A DNA stretch of 64,000 nt from Lithobates sylvaticus (lineage: Eukaryota > Chordata > Amphibia > Anura > Ranidae). Location: the NCBI GenBank assembly GCA_028564925.1, contig CM053027.1, positions 240,784,715 to 240,848,714 of the forward strand. The letters are read 5' to 3'. Below the pieces are notes generated by a model. The model saw only the letters and a list, made by a program, of their open reading frames with translations. It did no database searches and was not told the DNA's origin. Shown one piece after another: positions 35,290-45,418 of the stretch. Positions within the stretch are counted from its first letter, which is position 1; every line of letters starts with the position of its first letter. The translations under genes were made by a program, and so were the position numbers.

Positions 35290-36769
35290 CCTCCCACAGT
35301 TTTTACACTACATATACCGTATATATACTAAAATGTGCGGATTGGTGTGCTATTACTTTGTGGAACGTTTCGCCGAATGGTTCACGAAATATCGTAATTT
35401 TTGCGGCGAAATTTGTCCTATAGGAATGAATGGAGAAATGTTCAAAACTAGAGTGGAAGGTGACAAAAGCCGACAACCCATGATCAGCCAAAACATTATG
35501 ACCACAACATGATCAGCCAAAACATTATGACCACAACACGATCAGCCAAAACATTATGACCACCCCATGAAAAAAAAAAAAAATACTAAAAAAAAATTTT
35601 GAAGAGAAAAAAAAATTTCGAGAAAAAAAATAAGCATTAAAATATATAATAAAAAAAAATAATTTTGGGAAAAAAAAATTTTAGAAAAAAAATATGAAAA
35701 TTAGGAAATTTGAAAAAAAAAATATTATTTTAGAAAAAAAAAATATCATTTAAAATAATAATTAAAAAAAAAAACTAAAAAATTTTTTTGGGAAAAAAAT
35801 AAAAAATCAATCATTTTAGGAAAAAAAATGGAAATTAGGAAATTTGAAAAAAATATAATTTTAGAAAAAAAATGTTTGAAAAAAAAATCATTTAAAAAAA
35901 TCTATCATTTTAGAAAAAAAATGAAAATTAGGAAATTTGAAAAAAAATATTATTTTCTGGAAAAAAAAAAATATATATTTTATAAAAAAAAAATCAATCA
36001 TTTTAGAAAAAATTAAAATTATTGAAAAAAAAAATAATCTTTTTTGGAAAAAAAAATCATTTAAAAAAAAAAATATATATATTTTTGAAAAAAAAAAAAA
36101 ATGTTCTGCTCTTTCAGCTAACAATGGGACTTTTTTACTACTATTTTTATACTTTTTAAAATTAAGCTTTTTAACACTTTTCACGATTACTCAAGCCACT
36201 CCACCCAGTTACTTCGCCCACTACTATTTCTGTCAGCTTTTACACTACAGAGACAGAAATATACCGACGTGTGGATTGTTCCCGATTGGTGTGCTATTAC
36301 TTTGTGGAACGTTTCGCCGAATGGTTCGCAAAATATCGTAATTTTTGCTGCGAAATTGGTCCCATAGGAATGAATGGAGAAATGTCCAAAACTAGAGTGG
36401 GAGGTGACAAGCTGACAACCCCATAATCAGCCAAAATATTATGACACCCCCCCCCCCCCCCCCCCCCCCCCATTATCAGCCAAAACATGACCACAACATG
36501 ATCAGCCAAAAATAATAAAAAATAAATAAAAAAATTTTGAACAAAAAAAACAGCCAAAACATTATGACCACCACATGATCAACCAAATAATTTATGACCA
36601 CCCCATTATCAGCCAAAACATTATGACCACAACATAATCAGCCAAAATATTATGACCGCCCCATGAAAAAAAAAATATTAGAAAAAAATAAATTATTAAA
36701 AAATAAAATTTTTGAAAAGAAAAAAATCATTAAAAAAAAAAAATGTTCAGCTCTTTCAGCTAATGATGG

Positions 36770-36804
<35 letters not shown>

Positions 36805-36895
36805 ACTATTTATACTTTTTAAAATATTAAGCTTTTTAACACTTTTCACAGTTACTCAAGTCACTCCACCCATTTACTCCGCCCACTCCAGTAGG
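35290..36895. repeat. Tandem duplication of an AT-rich unit
   Basis: Two direct copies, about 35,290-36,235 and 36,236-36,895. Both start TTTTACACTACA, carry GTGTGCTATTACTTTGTGGA and TCGCCGAATGGTTC, then repeated CAGCCAAAACATTATGACCA units, long A-rich stretches, and end with CTCTTTCAGCTAA and GTTACTCAAG-like sequence. The copies are offset by 944 bp at the start. No coding capacity. Confidence 0.8.
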
Positions 36896-37136
36896 TGGAG
36901 GCAAGAATACTTCACACAATTTCCCCAGAAATTGTAGCTTTTCTAGTTAGCAGTGTTGTTGTGGTAGCAGGACTGCGCAGACAGGCATATAATGTAAAAT
37001 CCTTTAATTCAAATGAATTTTTGCAGCAACTTGGCTCTTTCAGAGAGTAGCATTTATTGGATCATAAAACCGGGTACTTGCAAAATAGACAATCCAAACC
37101 CTTAACCCTTTTGATCTTCGTGTTAAGATGAAAAGA
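36896..37136. other. Intron stretch, nothing recognised
   Basis: No features beyond AT-rich sequence. Confidence 0.4.
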
Positions 37137-37274
37137 CTGATTTAAAGCTGGCCCTAGATGGATAGAATTTTGAACGAACATTCTTCAAAAAAGTCTTAGG
37201 GGAATTTGCCTGAAAATTCTCAGAACATTCTTTTCCTAAGAATATTTGTTCAAATTTCTACCTATCTATGGCTA
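37137..37274. mobile_element. Short MITE
   Basis: AAAGCTGGCCCTAGATGGATAG and a reverse-complement right end CTATCTATGGCTAGCTTTA form ~25-bp inverted ends around ~90 bp. Confidence 0.65.
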
Positions 37275-37507
37275 GCTTTAGGCAAGATGTAGTGTTTACA
37301 ACCTTTGTTTCCTAGTACAGTGCCCATTTGACCAATTTAATATTTTGTCTCATTACAGTTTGCGTTGGCCTTGTGAATAGAATATAGAATTAGCATAGCA
37401 GAAATGAAAGCAGCGCTCTCAACAAAGGAAACTCCCATCAATTATGGAATGGAGTTTTTCTGTTGGGAGCCAAGGCTAAAGGATCTTCATCCACTTTGAA
37501 TATATCC

Positions 37508-37725
37508 AAAAGAAGGTAGCCGGAAACTCCAGGATCCAATAATACTCTTTATTGCTACATATAGGCAAGTAAAAAGAGCTTGCATGTTAGGGCACGAAGC
37601 CTTGATCACAGCAGTGCTATGATCAAGGCTTCGTGCCCTAACATGTAAGCTATATTTTCTTGCCTATATGTAGCAATAAAGACTAATTACTGGATTCTGG
37701 AGTTGCCGGAAACCTTCTTTTGGAT
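37508..37725. repeat. Near-perfect palindrome, ~105-bp arms
   Basis: Left arm 37,508-37,612 and right arm 37,617-37,725 pair almost throughout, including AGGGCACGAAGCCTTGATCA and its complement, with a loop of about 12 bases at the centre. It resembles a head-to-head copy of a short retroelement end. Confidence 0.75.
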
Positions 37726-37829
37726 AGAATTGGCATACAAAGAGTCTGACAATTCTATCTAAAATGGGCTGCTACCTGTCTATGCATGTACATTCAGGCA
37801 TTCTATACCCTTACATTATACATATCCTA

Positions 37830-38440
37830 CAGATAGGTCCTCCACTAGGCTCGCTTGAGGAGGCATTGGCTGACTGGTGGTCCCCTTTTGACAGGGGTAG
37901 CTGCAGAGTAGGGTGTTTTACGGTAGTCTGGGTATGAAGGATCTGTGTGAGTTTCTGGTTCTCTCGTAGGTGGCTTGGGTTGTCTGAATGGGATTTCCCC
38001 ATCATGGCAGTGTTTTGTCTTTGGAGGGAGTGTGTGCTGGAGTGTGGTTGGAATCAGAAGATTCATCTGGCCCGTCTCCGGGCTGAGTGAGTCGTCGCTC
38101 AGCTGGGGGAGGGCGCCTTTGCTTAGTCTACCCTGAAGGATCTGACACCATCTTGTCTCCATCAAGAGAAGCCGACCTTGCAGTTAGATTGAAATAGGCT
38201 TTTATGCCTGAAGGAGCTGGTGTAGGTGGTAGCGAAGTGGTTCCCGTCCTTTGGGGCAAATGTCCTCCTGTTTTTATCCATTGAGAAATGGGAACAGGTT
38301 GCAAAATAACCTGTAAACAGCAGGCTATATGGAGAGCTCTAGTCAAAAGCGTTGCTCTGAACAGCATCCGCTCAGGCCCCCCCTGCATGTTATTAAGTCT
38401 ATAATCTATCAGAGCACCCAGATTTTTCTTGCCCATTCAC
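37830..38440 (-). mobile_element. Possible LINE (L1-like) 5'/ORF1 remnant
   Basis: The minus strand has two overlapping frames with low-complexity, Pro/Ser-rich products (KAYFNLTARSASLDGDKMVS; LSDDSLSPETGQMNLLIP). The composition and a DGDKM-type start are reminiscent of amphibian L1 ORF1 leaders, but no coiled coil, RRM or CTD is visible. Function not recognised. Confidence 0.25.
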
Positions 38441-39234
38441 TCACCCAGTTGTACTCCTCCTAGAATGTATGAGGCATGTTTTAGCTCCTAAGTGCTAACT
38501 TTGCATTTATCAACATTACCCTGCTGCTGGATGGTACTACAGCAGTGGCTTCAGGGGATTTACACATACTTCAAGTGGCTGCAGCCACTGAGAGTTTATG
38601 TATATCTGAAAAGCTGCTATCTGTCGTCGGATGGAAGTGATCCAGCAGCTGCACAGTCGTTGCATCACTTCCAAACACCCTCAAAGTTTATTTTTTTTTA
38701 AAAAGGTGTAAAAAATTTAAGTTGCATCTAAATTTCCCCACACATGTGAAAACGTTGATTGTGGTATAAATGTTGCATATCACCACACACAGCTGAGTGA
38801 AAGCAATAGTTCTAGGCCCCTTATTCACGGGTAGCTCTAAACTGATGACCCATAGGGGCTTTTAAAGCATGCCAATGGAAATTATAAGGTACTGAAGTTG
38901 GCACTGTTTCATGGGCACACACAGTTTTAAGGTTTTACCAAAAAATAATTGGATAATTGTTTCCTTGCCCTATAATTACCTTTTTTAGTGTATTTTTAGC
39001 TGAAATTTTCCTAAACTGTTAGACTAATATCGCGTGACAAAAAAAAATAAAAAATTGGAACCAACATTTTTATTCTCTAGTGCAGACATTCTCAACTTTT
39101 GCAACATAGAGAAACCCTTGAAATAACTTTCTGGTCTCAAGAAACCCCCGTTAAAAATTACTATATCTATTACTAATGCTAAATGTAAATGGGGCCTCAG
39201 GTAGAGGAGGGAGGTGGAGGGCTGTTTGGGGCAT
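38441..39234. other. Intron stretch, nothing recognised
   Basis: CAGCAG-rich short inverted segments near 38,510-38,660; otherwise featureless. Confidence 0.45.
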
Positions 39235-39375
39235 TATGTATATGCTTCATGTTGCACCCTAAATATGGGTACAGCATGAAACCTGTTAAAAACCTGGACT
39301 TGGCCTTTACCGTTTTGCATACATGATTAGTAATGGTTAGAGATTATTAATAATAATAATATTTTTTTTTTATAA

Positions 39376-39958
39376 ACCACTTCAATACCAGACACTTTCA
39401 CCCCTTCCTGCCCAGGACAGTTTTCAGCTTTCAGCGCTGTCGCACTTTGAATGACAATTGCGCGGTCATGCAACACTCTACCCAAACAAAATTTTTATAA
39501 TTTTCTTCCCACAAATAGAGCTTACTTTTGGTGGCATCTTTTATTTTTGATCACCACTGGGGTTTTTATTTTTTGCACAAAAAAAAAAACTGATGGATGG
39601 CACTGGATAGGCAGCACTGGTGAGGAGCTACTGACAGGCATTACTGAGTGGCATCTGAAGGGTACTGACAGGCATTACTGATGGGGCACTGATTGGCACT
39701 TTGGGCACTGACAGGCTTTCTTTATGGGGAACAGGCTGGCAGCTGATGGGCAGTGATTGGCACCTCTGATGGGGGCTGCACTGATAATGTGCTGATTAGA
39801 CCCCCAGACCCCCCCCCCCTGACAGGGAGAGCTGCCGATCGGCTCTGGATCTGCATGCAGGCGCGCGCCGGCTTGTTGTCCTGATCACATCATAGGATGT
39901 CTGGTCAGGATAACAGAACCAGTTTGCCAATGTCATATTGCCATATGGTGGGCAGCAA
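39376..39958 (+). mobile_element. Internally deleted TTAACCACTT-type element
   Basis: CCACTTCAATACCAGACACT at the left and GCAGCAAGTGG at the right, with TTAA after it. Copy 1 of the duplication lacks it, so insertion followed the duplication. A CACTGAT/GGCACT-rich short repeat lies inside. Confidence 0.75.
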
Positions 39959-40046
39959 GTGGTTAATGTAGTGCCGGAGAATGTCACCATTTATATGATA
40001 CCTCCAGTGATTAATCTTTCTTTTTTTTTTTTCTCCTAATCTTTAG

Positions 40047-40226
40047 CTGTAAATTGCCCGAATCCAGACGTTAAAAATTCAAGAAGACAGTTGGGGTTCA
40101 CTGGCCCATATACATTGAATTCTGTTATATCGTTTGTGTGTGATGAAGGCTTCGTTCTGAGGGGATCCAGTTCAATCTCATGCAACATTGATAGTGAGTG
40201 GGTACCTGCAATTCCACATTGTGAAA
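40047..40226 (+). CDS. Exon 5: CCP domain duplicated from CCP4
   Basis: Acceptor CCTAATCTTTAG; by alignment with exon 4 the exon is 180 bp, phase 1 to 1. It encodes VNCPNPDVKNSRRQLGFTGP, VISFVCDEGFVLRGSSSISC, NIDSEW and IPHCE. Four cysteines and the Trp are intact and it differs from exon 4 at about a dozen residues, so both are plausible working domains. The aligned donor reads GTAAAA, while a stronger GTAAGT lies nine bases further (40,236) and would add three codons (S-K-K-like). It is the last exon seen in the window. Confidence 0.88.
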
Positions 40227-40310
40227 GTAAAAAAAGTAAGTATACAGCGTTAAAGGAAAAGAAAAGTATGCTTTATTACCTTCTTTTAGTAAGTGAAATC
40301 TAAAACTGAA

Positions 40311-41032
40311 AAAACTAACAAATTAGTTAAAACCACGCTCTCTACAAAGTGCAAGTGCAAAAACAACCAAATAGTTAACACAAAAAACTAGTAAAAAATG
40401 CCAACAATTTCTGACACCATAAGTGCTTTTTAAGCTAAAGTCCAAAATATAAATGTTATTGTGTTCAAATAAAGTGACAGACATCTTAATCTTCCACCAA
40501 CAACACTGGTCACACAGTCTACTCACCAGAAAGTAGTGACTCTCATTACAGGAATTGAGCACGATTGTATGGAAAATGCCGATTGGACTCTCACCACCGC
40601 GGCTTGATCCAAGGGTTGTGAAGATGGAGATGCTGTGACCTGCCTGGACACTGGGTGGACTTTTTTAAACCCTCGATGTGGGATTGATCATTAGACCATC
40701 AATGCCATAGGTTGGGAGAAAAAAAGGAATGTTCCCATAGTGAAGTATGTCAAAATATAAAAAATCTATTTCTTAAAAAAAATCATAATGCAAGCGATCG
40801 GAATAAAACAAAGTGAAAAAAACGCAGTCTTTACACAAACACGAACGCCGCTGATGTTCAGCCACGTGGTACGCTCTGACGTCATCAGGGGGTCATTACA
40901 AATGTATACGTCACCTCCATATAAATACAACTGCCAATTAAGACTATCCAATCCAGTGCCATACTTAATAGTTACAAAGAAAGATATAATTATAAAGAAC
41001 TGGATGGATATAAGCTTCAAAAAACTAATATA
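40311..41032. other. Stretch likely belonging to the Penelope-like element 3' region
   Basis: The sequence runs up to the palindromic element and continues after its target duplication at 43,487. No coding frame is credible. Limits on the exon side are unknown. Confidence 0.35.
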
Positions 41033-41046
41033 TATTACAATACTGG

Positions 41047-43472
41047 TGGGGGAATATTGCGCCAAACTTACAGAAGGGGAAGAGCTGCTAGCACAACAAT
41101 TAGACATAAATTGTGAAGAACACGGTATACAAAAGTGCAGCGCTGAGGTAGATAATCAAATGTCCCTGATTTTCACATGAGGTCCCACTGGAGTAAGACA
41201 GCCTGTGGGAACTGCTGTGAGCCAGGAGTATAATAATTAACCTTACAGGTGAGTAGTGCCAGCAAGATTACTCCGCTGGTATATACAAAAAAAATCAAGT
41301 GATTGAAAATTTCATTGGATAGTGGAGGTGTAAATAAAACCGCAGAAATAAGGGTGACAAGGGTATTAAAATCTCGATCTAGTATGAACAGGGTGCAAAA
41401 TCACCCACCGGTCGGGGGAGGGACCCCTATTCGAATCTCCGTCAGGGGTCACGGTTTTATATCGCATCAGCTAATGGTGTATAAACAGCAAGATATTTCT
41501 AGGGGATGCGATAGAGTTGTAACGGGTAGAAAATAGTGTGGTGCTGACACTTTAAGCAAACATCATATGTACTTCCATACTTAAAGGCATACACTGCTAA
41601 TCTATAACCAACTTGGTTGAACCAAATGTGTAATGTGTATCTGGTCTAACCATACATCCAGGTCAATAAATCAGAAGAAGCAAGAACACAAAACATGGGG
41701 GATAGCCCCTTCAGCTCAAGCGCAATAGGCCATTCCAACTGACAGATACTTCCCATATGGGGCGTGTCTATCCCTCCCCTAGGTTACTTACGATTTCCTA
41801 TGAACACCATGTTCGTTTATTCGCGCATGCGCGACCGAGCACACTGCCGAGTCTGTGTGTATGGACTTTCCGGCCCCTCCTGATTTGCGTGCTGGTGCGC
41901 ACGCGCACTCTGGTGTGCGATCGGATTGGTGCCCTAACCCCAGCAACGCCCATAGGTTAGTAATCCCCCTTTCCTTTATGACGTTTGACCCATGGATTGG
42001 CGCAGTATTGTTAGCCACTCCTCTCTACATCCACCACAGACCATTGGCAGAATAACGTAAGCTGCTGCTGATAGGCCATACAGAAATCTGAAAACGAGGC
42101 TTGGCTCCTCGATACCTTTTTGATGACATCACCCCGGCTTTAGACCAAGCCTGAGCGTGGAACGCACGCTAGCGATGCCGGAAGTGAGGACCCGGGAGCC
42201 ATGAACCAGCTGTATGTCATTTGTTACTCTAATACTAAGGTATATATATAGTAGACATGGTGGCTGGTAGACATATACCCCAGTTGAAGCCTTCAGCAGG
42301 CGAAACATGTAGGGTTGGATGTCTACCAAAGCCACTTTTTAATCTTTTTTGCGCAAATGTTTTTTTAAACTTTTTATCCAATAAATGCCAATTGGGAAAT
42401 TGGTTTTACACTATGAGGAGTCGCCTCTTTCTCTCTGTTTTTCTCTCTACTTGAGTTGCTGTGGATAAGGATCCCCCTTGGAAGTTTTACCATTGCCTAC
42501 CCTGTTAAACCGGGCACTTCCACCAAATCGCAGGTAAGCGACTGCATTTACACCTGGAGGAACAGCCCAGTGGGACACAGTATACCGCAACATATCCGTT
42601 ATCCGTCCGGTGTACCGGATACAAGCCCTGCTGACTCACTCCGAGAGGGGTGAGTCCACCAACTCTGGTAAGAGTACCCATCTTTACCGTTTACCGTTTA
42701 TATTTAAAGCCTGTTGAACCAACTGCACACTTTGAATATCTCCAGTGATATACCATATTTAGCGAAGATACTGCAGACTGAACTTTTGCGTTATTGTGCC
42801 CCCACAAATCAGGACTTCTTGCATATTGCCTCTTGTTTGGCTGTTGTAGGCATGGACTGAAGGGGGTCACTACCCATGTCAGCTGAAGGGGCTATCCCCC
42901 ATGTTTTGTGTTCTTGCTTCTTCTGATTTATTGACCTGGATGTATGGTTAGACCAGATACACATTACACATTTGGTTCAACCAAGTTGGTTATAGATTAG
43001 CAGTGTATGCCTTTAAGTATGGAAGTACATATGATGTTTGCTTAAAGTGTCAGCACCACACTATTTTCTACCCGTTACAACTCTATCGCATCCCCTAGAA
43101 ATATCTTGCTGTTTATACACCATTAGCTGATGCGATATAAAACCGTGACCCCTGACGGAGATTCGAATAGGGGTCCCTCCCCCGACCGGTGGGTGATTTT
43201 GCACCCTGTTCATACTAGATCGAGATTTTAATACCCTTGTCACCCTTATTTCTGCGGTTTTATTTACACCTCCACTATCCAATGAAATTTTCAATCACTT
43301 GATTTTTTTTGTATATACCAGCGGAGTAATCTTGCTGGCACTACTCACCTGTAAGGTTAATTATTATACTCCTGGCTCACAGCAGTTCCCACAGGCTGTC
43401 TTACTCCAGTGGGACCTCATGTGAAAATCAGGGACATTTGATTATCTACCTCAGCGCTGCACTTTTGTATAC
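41047..43472. mobile_element. Palindromic nonautonomous element with 591-bp arms
   Basis: Arms 41,125-41,715 and 42,882-43,472 are near-identical reverse complements; the same 77-codon frame appears in each. A 78-bp asymmetric lead (41,047-41,124) precedes the left arm. The 14-bp sequence TATATTACAATACT flanks it on both sides (41,033-41,046 and 43,473-43,486), a length typical of target-primed retrotransposition. The 1.17-kb centre carries a hammerhead-like fold. Penelope-like elements are known for inverted pseudo-LTRs and hammerhead motifs, so a Penelope-derived origin is inferred. Confidence 0.7.
42266..42327 (+). ncRNA. Hammerhead-ribozyme-like fold (type I), probably inactive
   Basis: Stem I pairs GGTAGACAT (42,266-42,274) with ATGTCTACC (42,319-42,327), an internal loop, then CCC (42,278-42,280) with GGG (42,312-42,314). 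Stem II is GCC/GGC (42,289-42,291 and 42,299-42,301). GAAA is at 42,302-42,305. Stem III is the minimal AC-AT-GT of Penelope-type hammerheads, then A at the cleavage position 42,311. The CUGANGA box reads CAGTTGA (42,281-42,287), two changes from consensus, so self-cleavage is doubtful. Confidence 0.65.
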
Positions 43473-43755
43473 TATATTACAATACTATTATTCAAATAAA
43501 ATTAATTTAAGCCAAATTTTATATGACGAATGTGTCAAACACATCCAAACTGCCATCTTGTGGCCGAAAGGTCGAACCACAACCAGATGACAAATTCATG
43601 TTAATATAGACAGTCACCATGTGGCTGAAAGACAAACTACAATTATATGGCAAAAATGTCTAAACTGCCATCTTGTGGCTAACAAAATCAACTGCAATGA
43701 AAAATTGTAAATTGAGAAAATGTAATTATTTTAGTATTATTTAAGGGGAATTGGA

Positions 43756-44525
43756 TTAATTACGCATAAAACAAAGATGATGCTGGAATGGATTGATCCT
43801 TTTACAAAATATAATTAAAAAATTCGACAGATAGCAGTTCAGATCAATGTCAACGTTGATACCTGCCGGAGTCAGTGTATTTAATTTATATATCCATTCC
43901 GTCTCGTTTTTTGAGATTCCCTGAACCATATTCCCTCCCTTCCAGTCACTAACTAATCTGTGTAGGCCAAAAAATCTAGCCAAGCCAGGGTCCCTATTGT
44001 GATAGATTCTGAAGTGGTTAGAGAGGCTGTGCTTTTGAAACCGATTTTTTATGTTGGTGAGGTGCTCATTAATACGTGTACAGAGATTTCTTTTTGTGCG
44101 TCCCACGTACTGTAACCCACAAGGGCAAACAATAAGATACTGTATATTACATAGGTGGATTTGCATGAGATGAATTTATCAATCCTATACTCTGCCTGTG
44201 CTGAATGACATAAAGTTTTCCACTTTTCTCACATTATCTCTAGTCAACTTGCAGGCCTTACACTTCTTACAATAAAAAAAATCCCTTTACATCCAGGAAA
44301 GTACCCACTTTCTTGGAGGGGGGGGGGGGGGGGGTTAAGTACATTAGGGGCTAGTTTACTGCGCAAATTGGGTGCACGCCTATAGATGCATTTGGGGCGT
44401 TCAGGTAGTAATTTGGACAATGTTTTGTCTCTCAACAAAACTGGCCAATGTTTAAAGATTTTCTCTACACTTTTGTAGTCCCTATTAAAATTAGTTAAGA
44501 AAGGTACATAATCCAACTCACACAA
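43756..44525 (-). pseudogene. Penelope GIY-YIG endonuclease and linker
   Basis: The frame at 44,166-43,756 reads CPCGLQYVGRTKRNLCTRIN, EHLTNIKNRFQKHSLSNHF, then a C-terminus with ETEWIYKLNTLTPAGINVD. CxCGLxYVGxTxRxLxxRxxEH is the Penelope form of the GIY-YIG nuclease that nicks target DNA, and NETEWIYKLNTLxPxGLN is its usual ending. The upstream frame (44,525-44,244) gives VEKIFKHWPVLLRDKTLSKL and LPERPKCIYRRAPNLRSKL, the linker between RT and nuclease. The parts are recognisable but decayed. Confidence 0.78.
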
Positions 44526-44665
44526 AATTATTTCATGCGCTCAAGACAACAGTCTCATCTAAACCAAATGTCAAGGCGACTTCAGAGATGGGATGTATTC
44601 GGACCCCAGGCAGCTGTTTAACTTTCAGAGAAAAAGTTCAAACAAAAATAAAATTAAAAAAAAAA

Positions 44666-45107
44666 CAGCGCTCAAATGGAATCATGAAAAAAGTTTATTT
44701 GTAAAACTGCTCTAATAACAGAGCGGAGCAGAAAACAGTTCAGTAAGACATAATGTTCAGATCTTTGAAAAAATGTATATAGTAACGGCAGTTGTATAAC
44801 CATCGGAGTGTTTTCCTCCCTCCCCCTCCACAATGTCGTCTGCTGCTTTTTTTGCATATGGAGAGTGAAGCCGGCCCCTGCACACAGCAACAAGGAAAGG
44901 ATTAGTAACATCTTGACATATCCCCAGCCATCAGGACCTGAGGCGGTATGGTGCTATGCTGTAACTTCTAATACAAATGTTGGTTTCACACTATATACAT
45001 TTTTTCAAAGATCTGAACATTATGTCTTACTAAACTGTTTTCTGCTCTGTTCTGTTATTAGAGCAGTTTTACAAATAAACTTTTTTCATGATTCCATTTG
45101 AGCGCTG
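44666..45107. mobile_element. Foldback MITE inside Penelope element 2
   Basis: ~120-bp inverted ends (44,666-44,785 and about 44,988-45,107) start CAGCGCTCAAATGGAATCAT. The same translated block (VLQINFFHDSI) appears on both strands. Confidence 0.85.
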
Positions 45108-45111
45108 TTTT

Positions 45112-45414
45112 TTTTTTATTTTACATCTTTTTTTAGTTTTTTCTTCCAAAGGTGTGTCTCTATCCATTTGCAAGATAAGTGATTGGGTGGCCTTAAGATC
45201 ATGTTCCCGATACCCTTTCTCTTTAAATTTGTCAAACACTGAGTTTGATTGAAGCAAGTAGTCTGATGTAGTGTCACAATTACGCCTAATCCTCATCATT
45301 TTACCCTTGGAAATCCCTCTTAGCCAGCTAGGATGGTGACAGCTAGCCATGGGTATATAGCTATTTCTGTCAGTACCCTTAAAATGAGACTTAGTCTGAA
45401 TTTGCCCATTGTTC
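45112..45414 (-). pseudogene. Penelope reverse transcriptase, C-terminal part
   Basis: Reads KGTDRNSYIPMASCHHPSWL, RGISKGKMMRIRRNCDTTSD and a FKEKGY motif: the conserved thumb-side block (TDRNxYIPxxSCHHPxWLxxIPKGQ...RRNC) of vertebrate Penelope-like RTs. It corresponds to 24,130-24,250 in element 1. It is cut off by the TTAA element at 45,415. Confidence 0.75.
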
Positions 45415-45418
45415 TTAA

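Larger units (their letters stand above)
39235..40310 (+). repeat. Segmental duplication, copy 2 (around exon 5)
   Basis: Same order as copy 1: the CTAAATATGGGTACAGCA block, the CACCATTTATAT block, T-tract, exon, then GTAAGTATACAGC and AAGTGAAATCTAAA. It is longer because a TTAA-type element sits at about 39,376-39,958. Confidence 0.85.

Noticed and set aside
35828-36341. Lys/Phe/Ile-rich frames on both strands
   Set aside because: A-rich low-complexity sequence of the tandem duplication; no motif.
40860-40900. CTGATGA on the minus strand (40,888-40,882) as a hammerhead core
   Set aside because: No GAAAC partner at a suitable distance.
41303-43294. Identical 77-codon frames on opposite strands as a gene pair
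   Set aside because: They are the same non-coding arm sequence of the palindromic element; no family motif.
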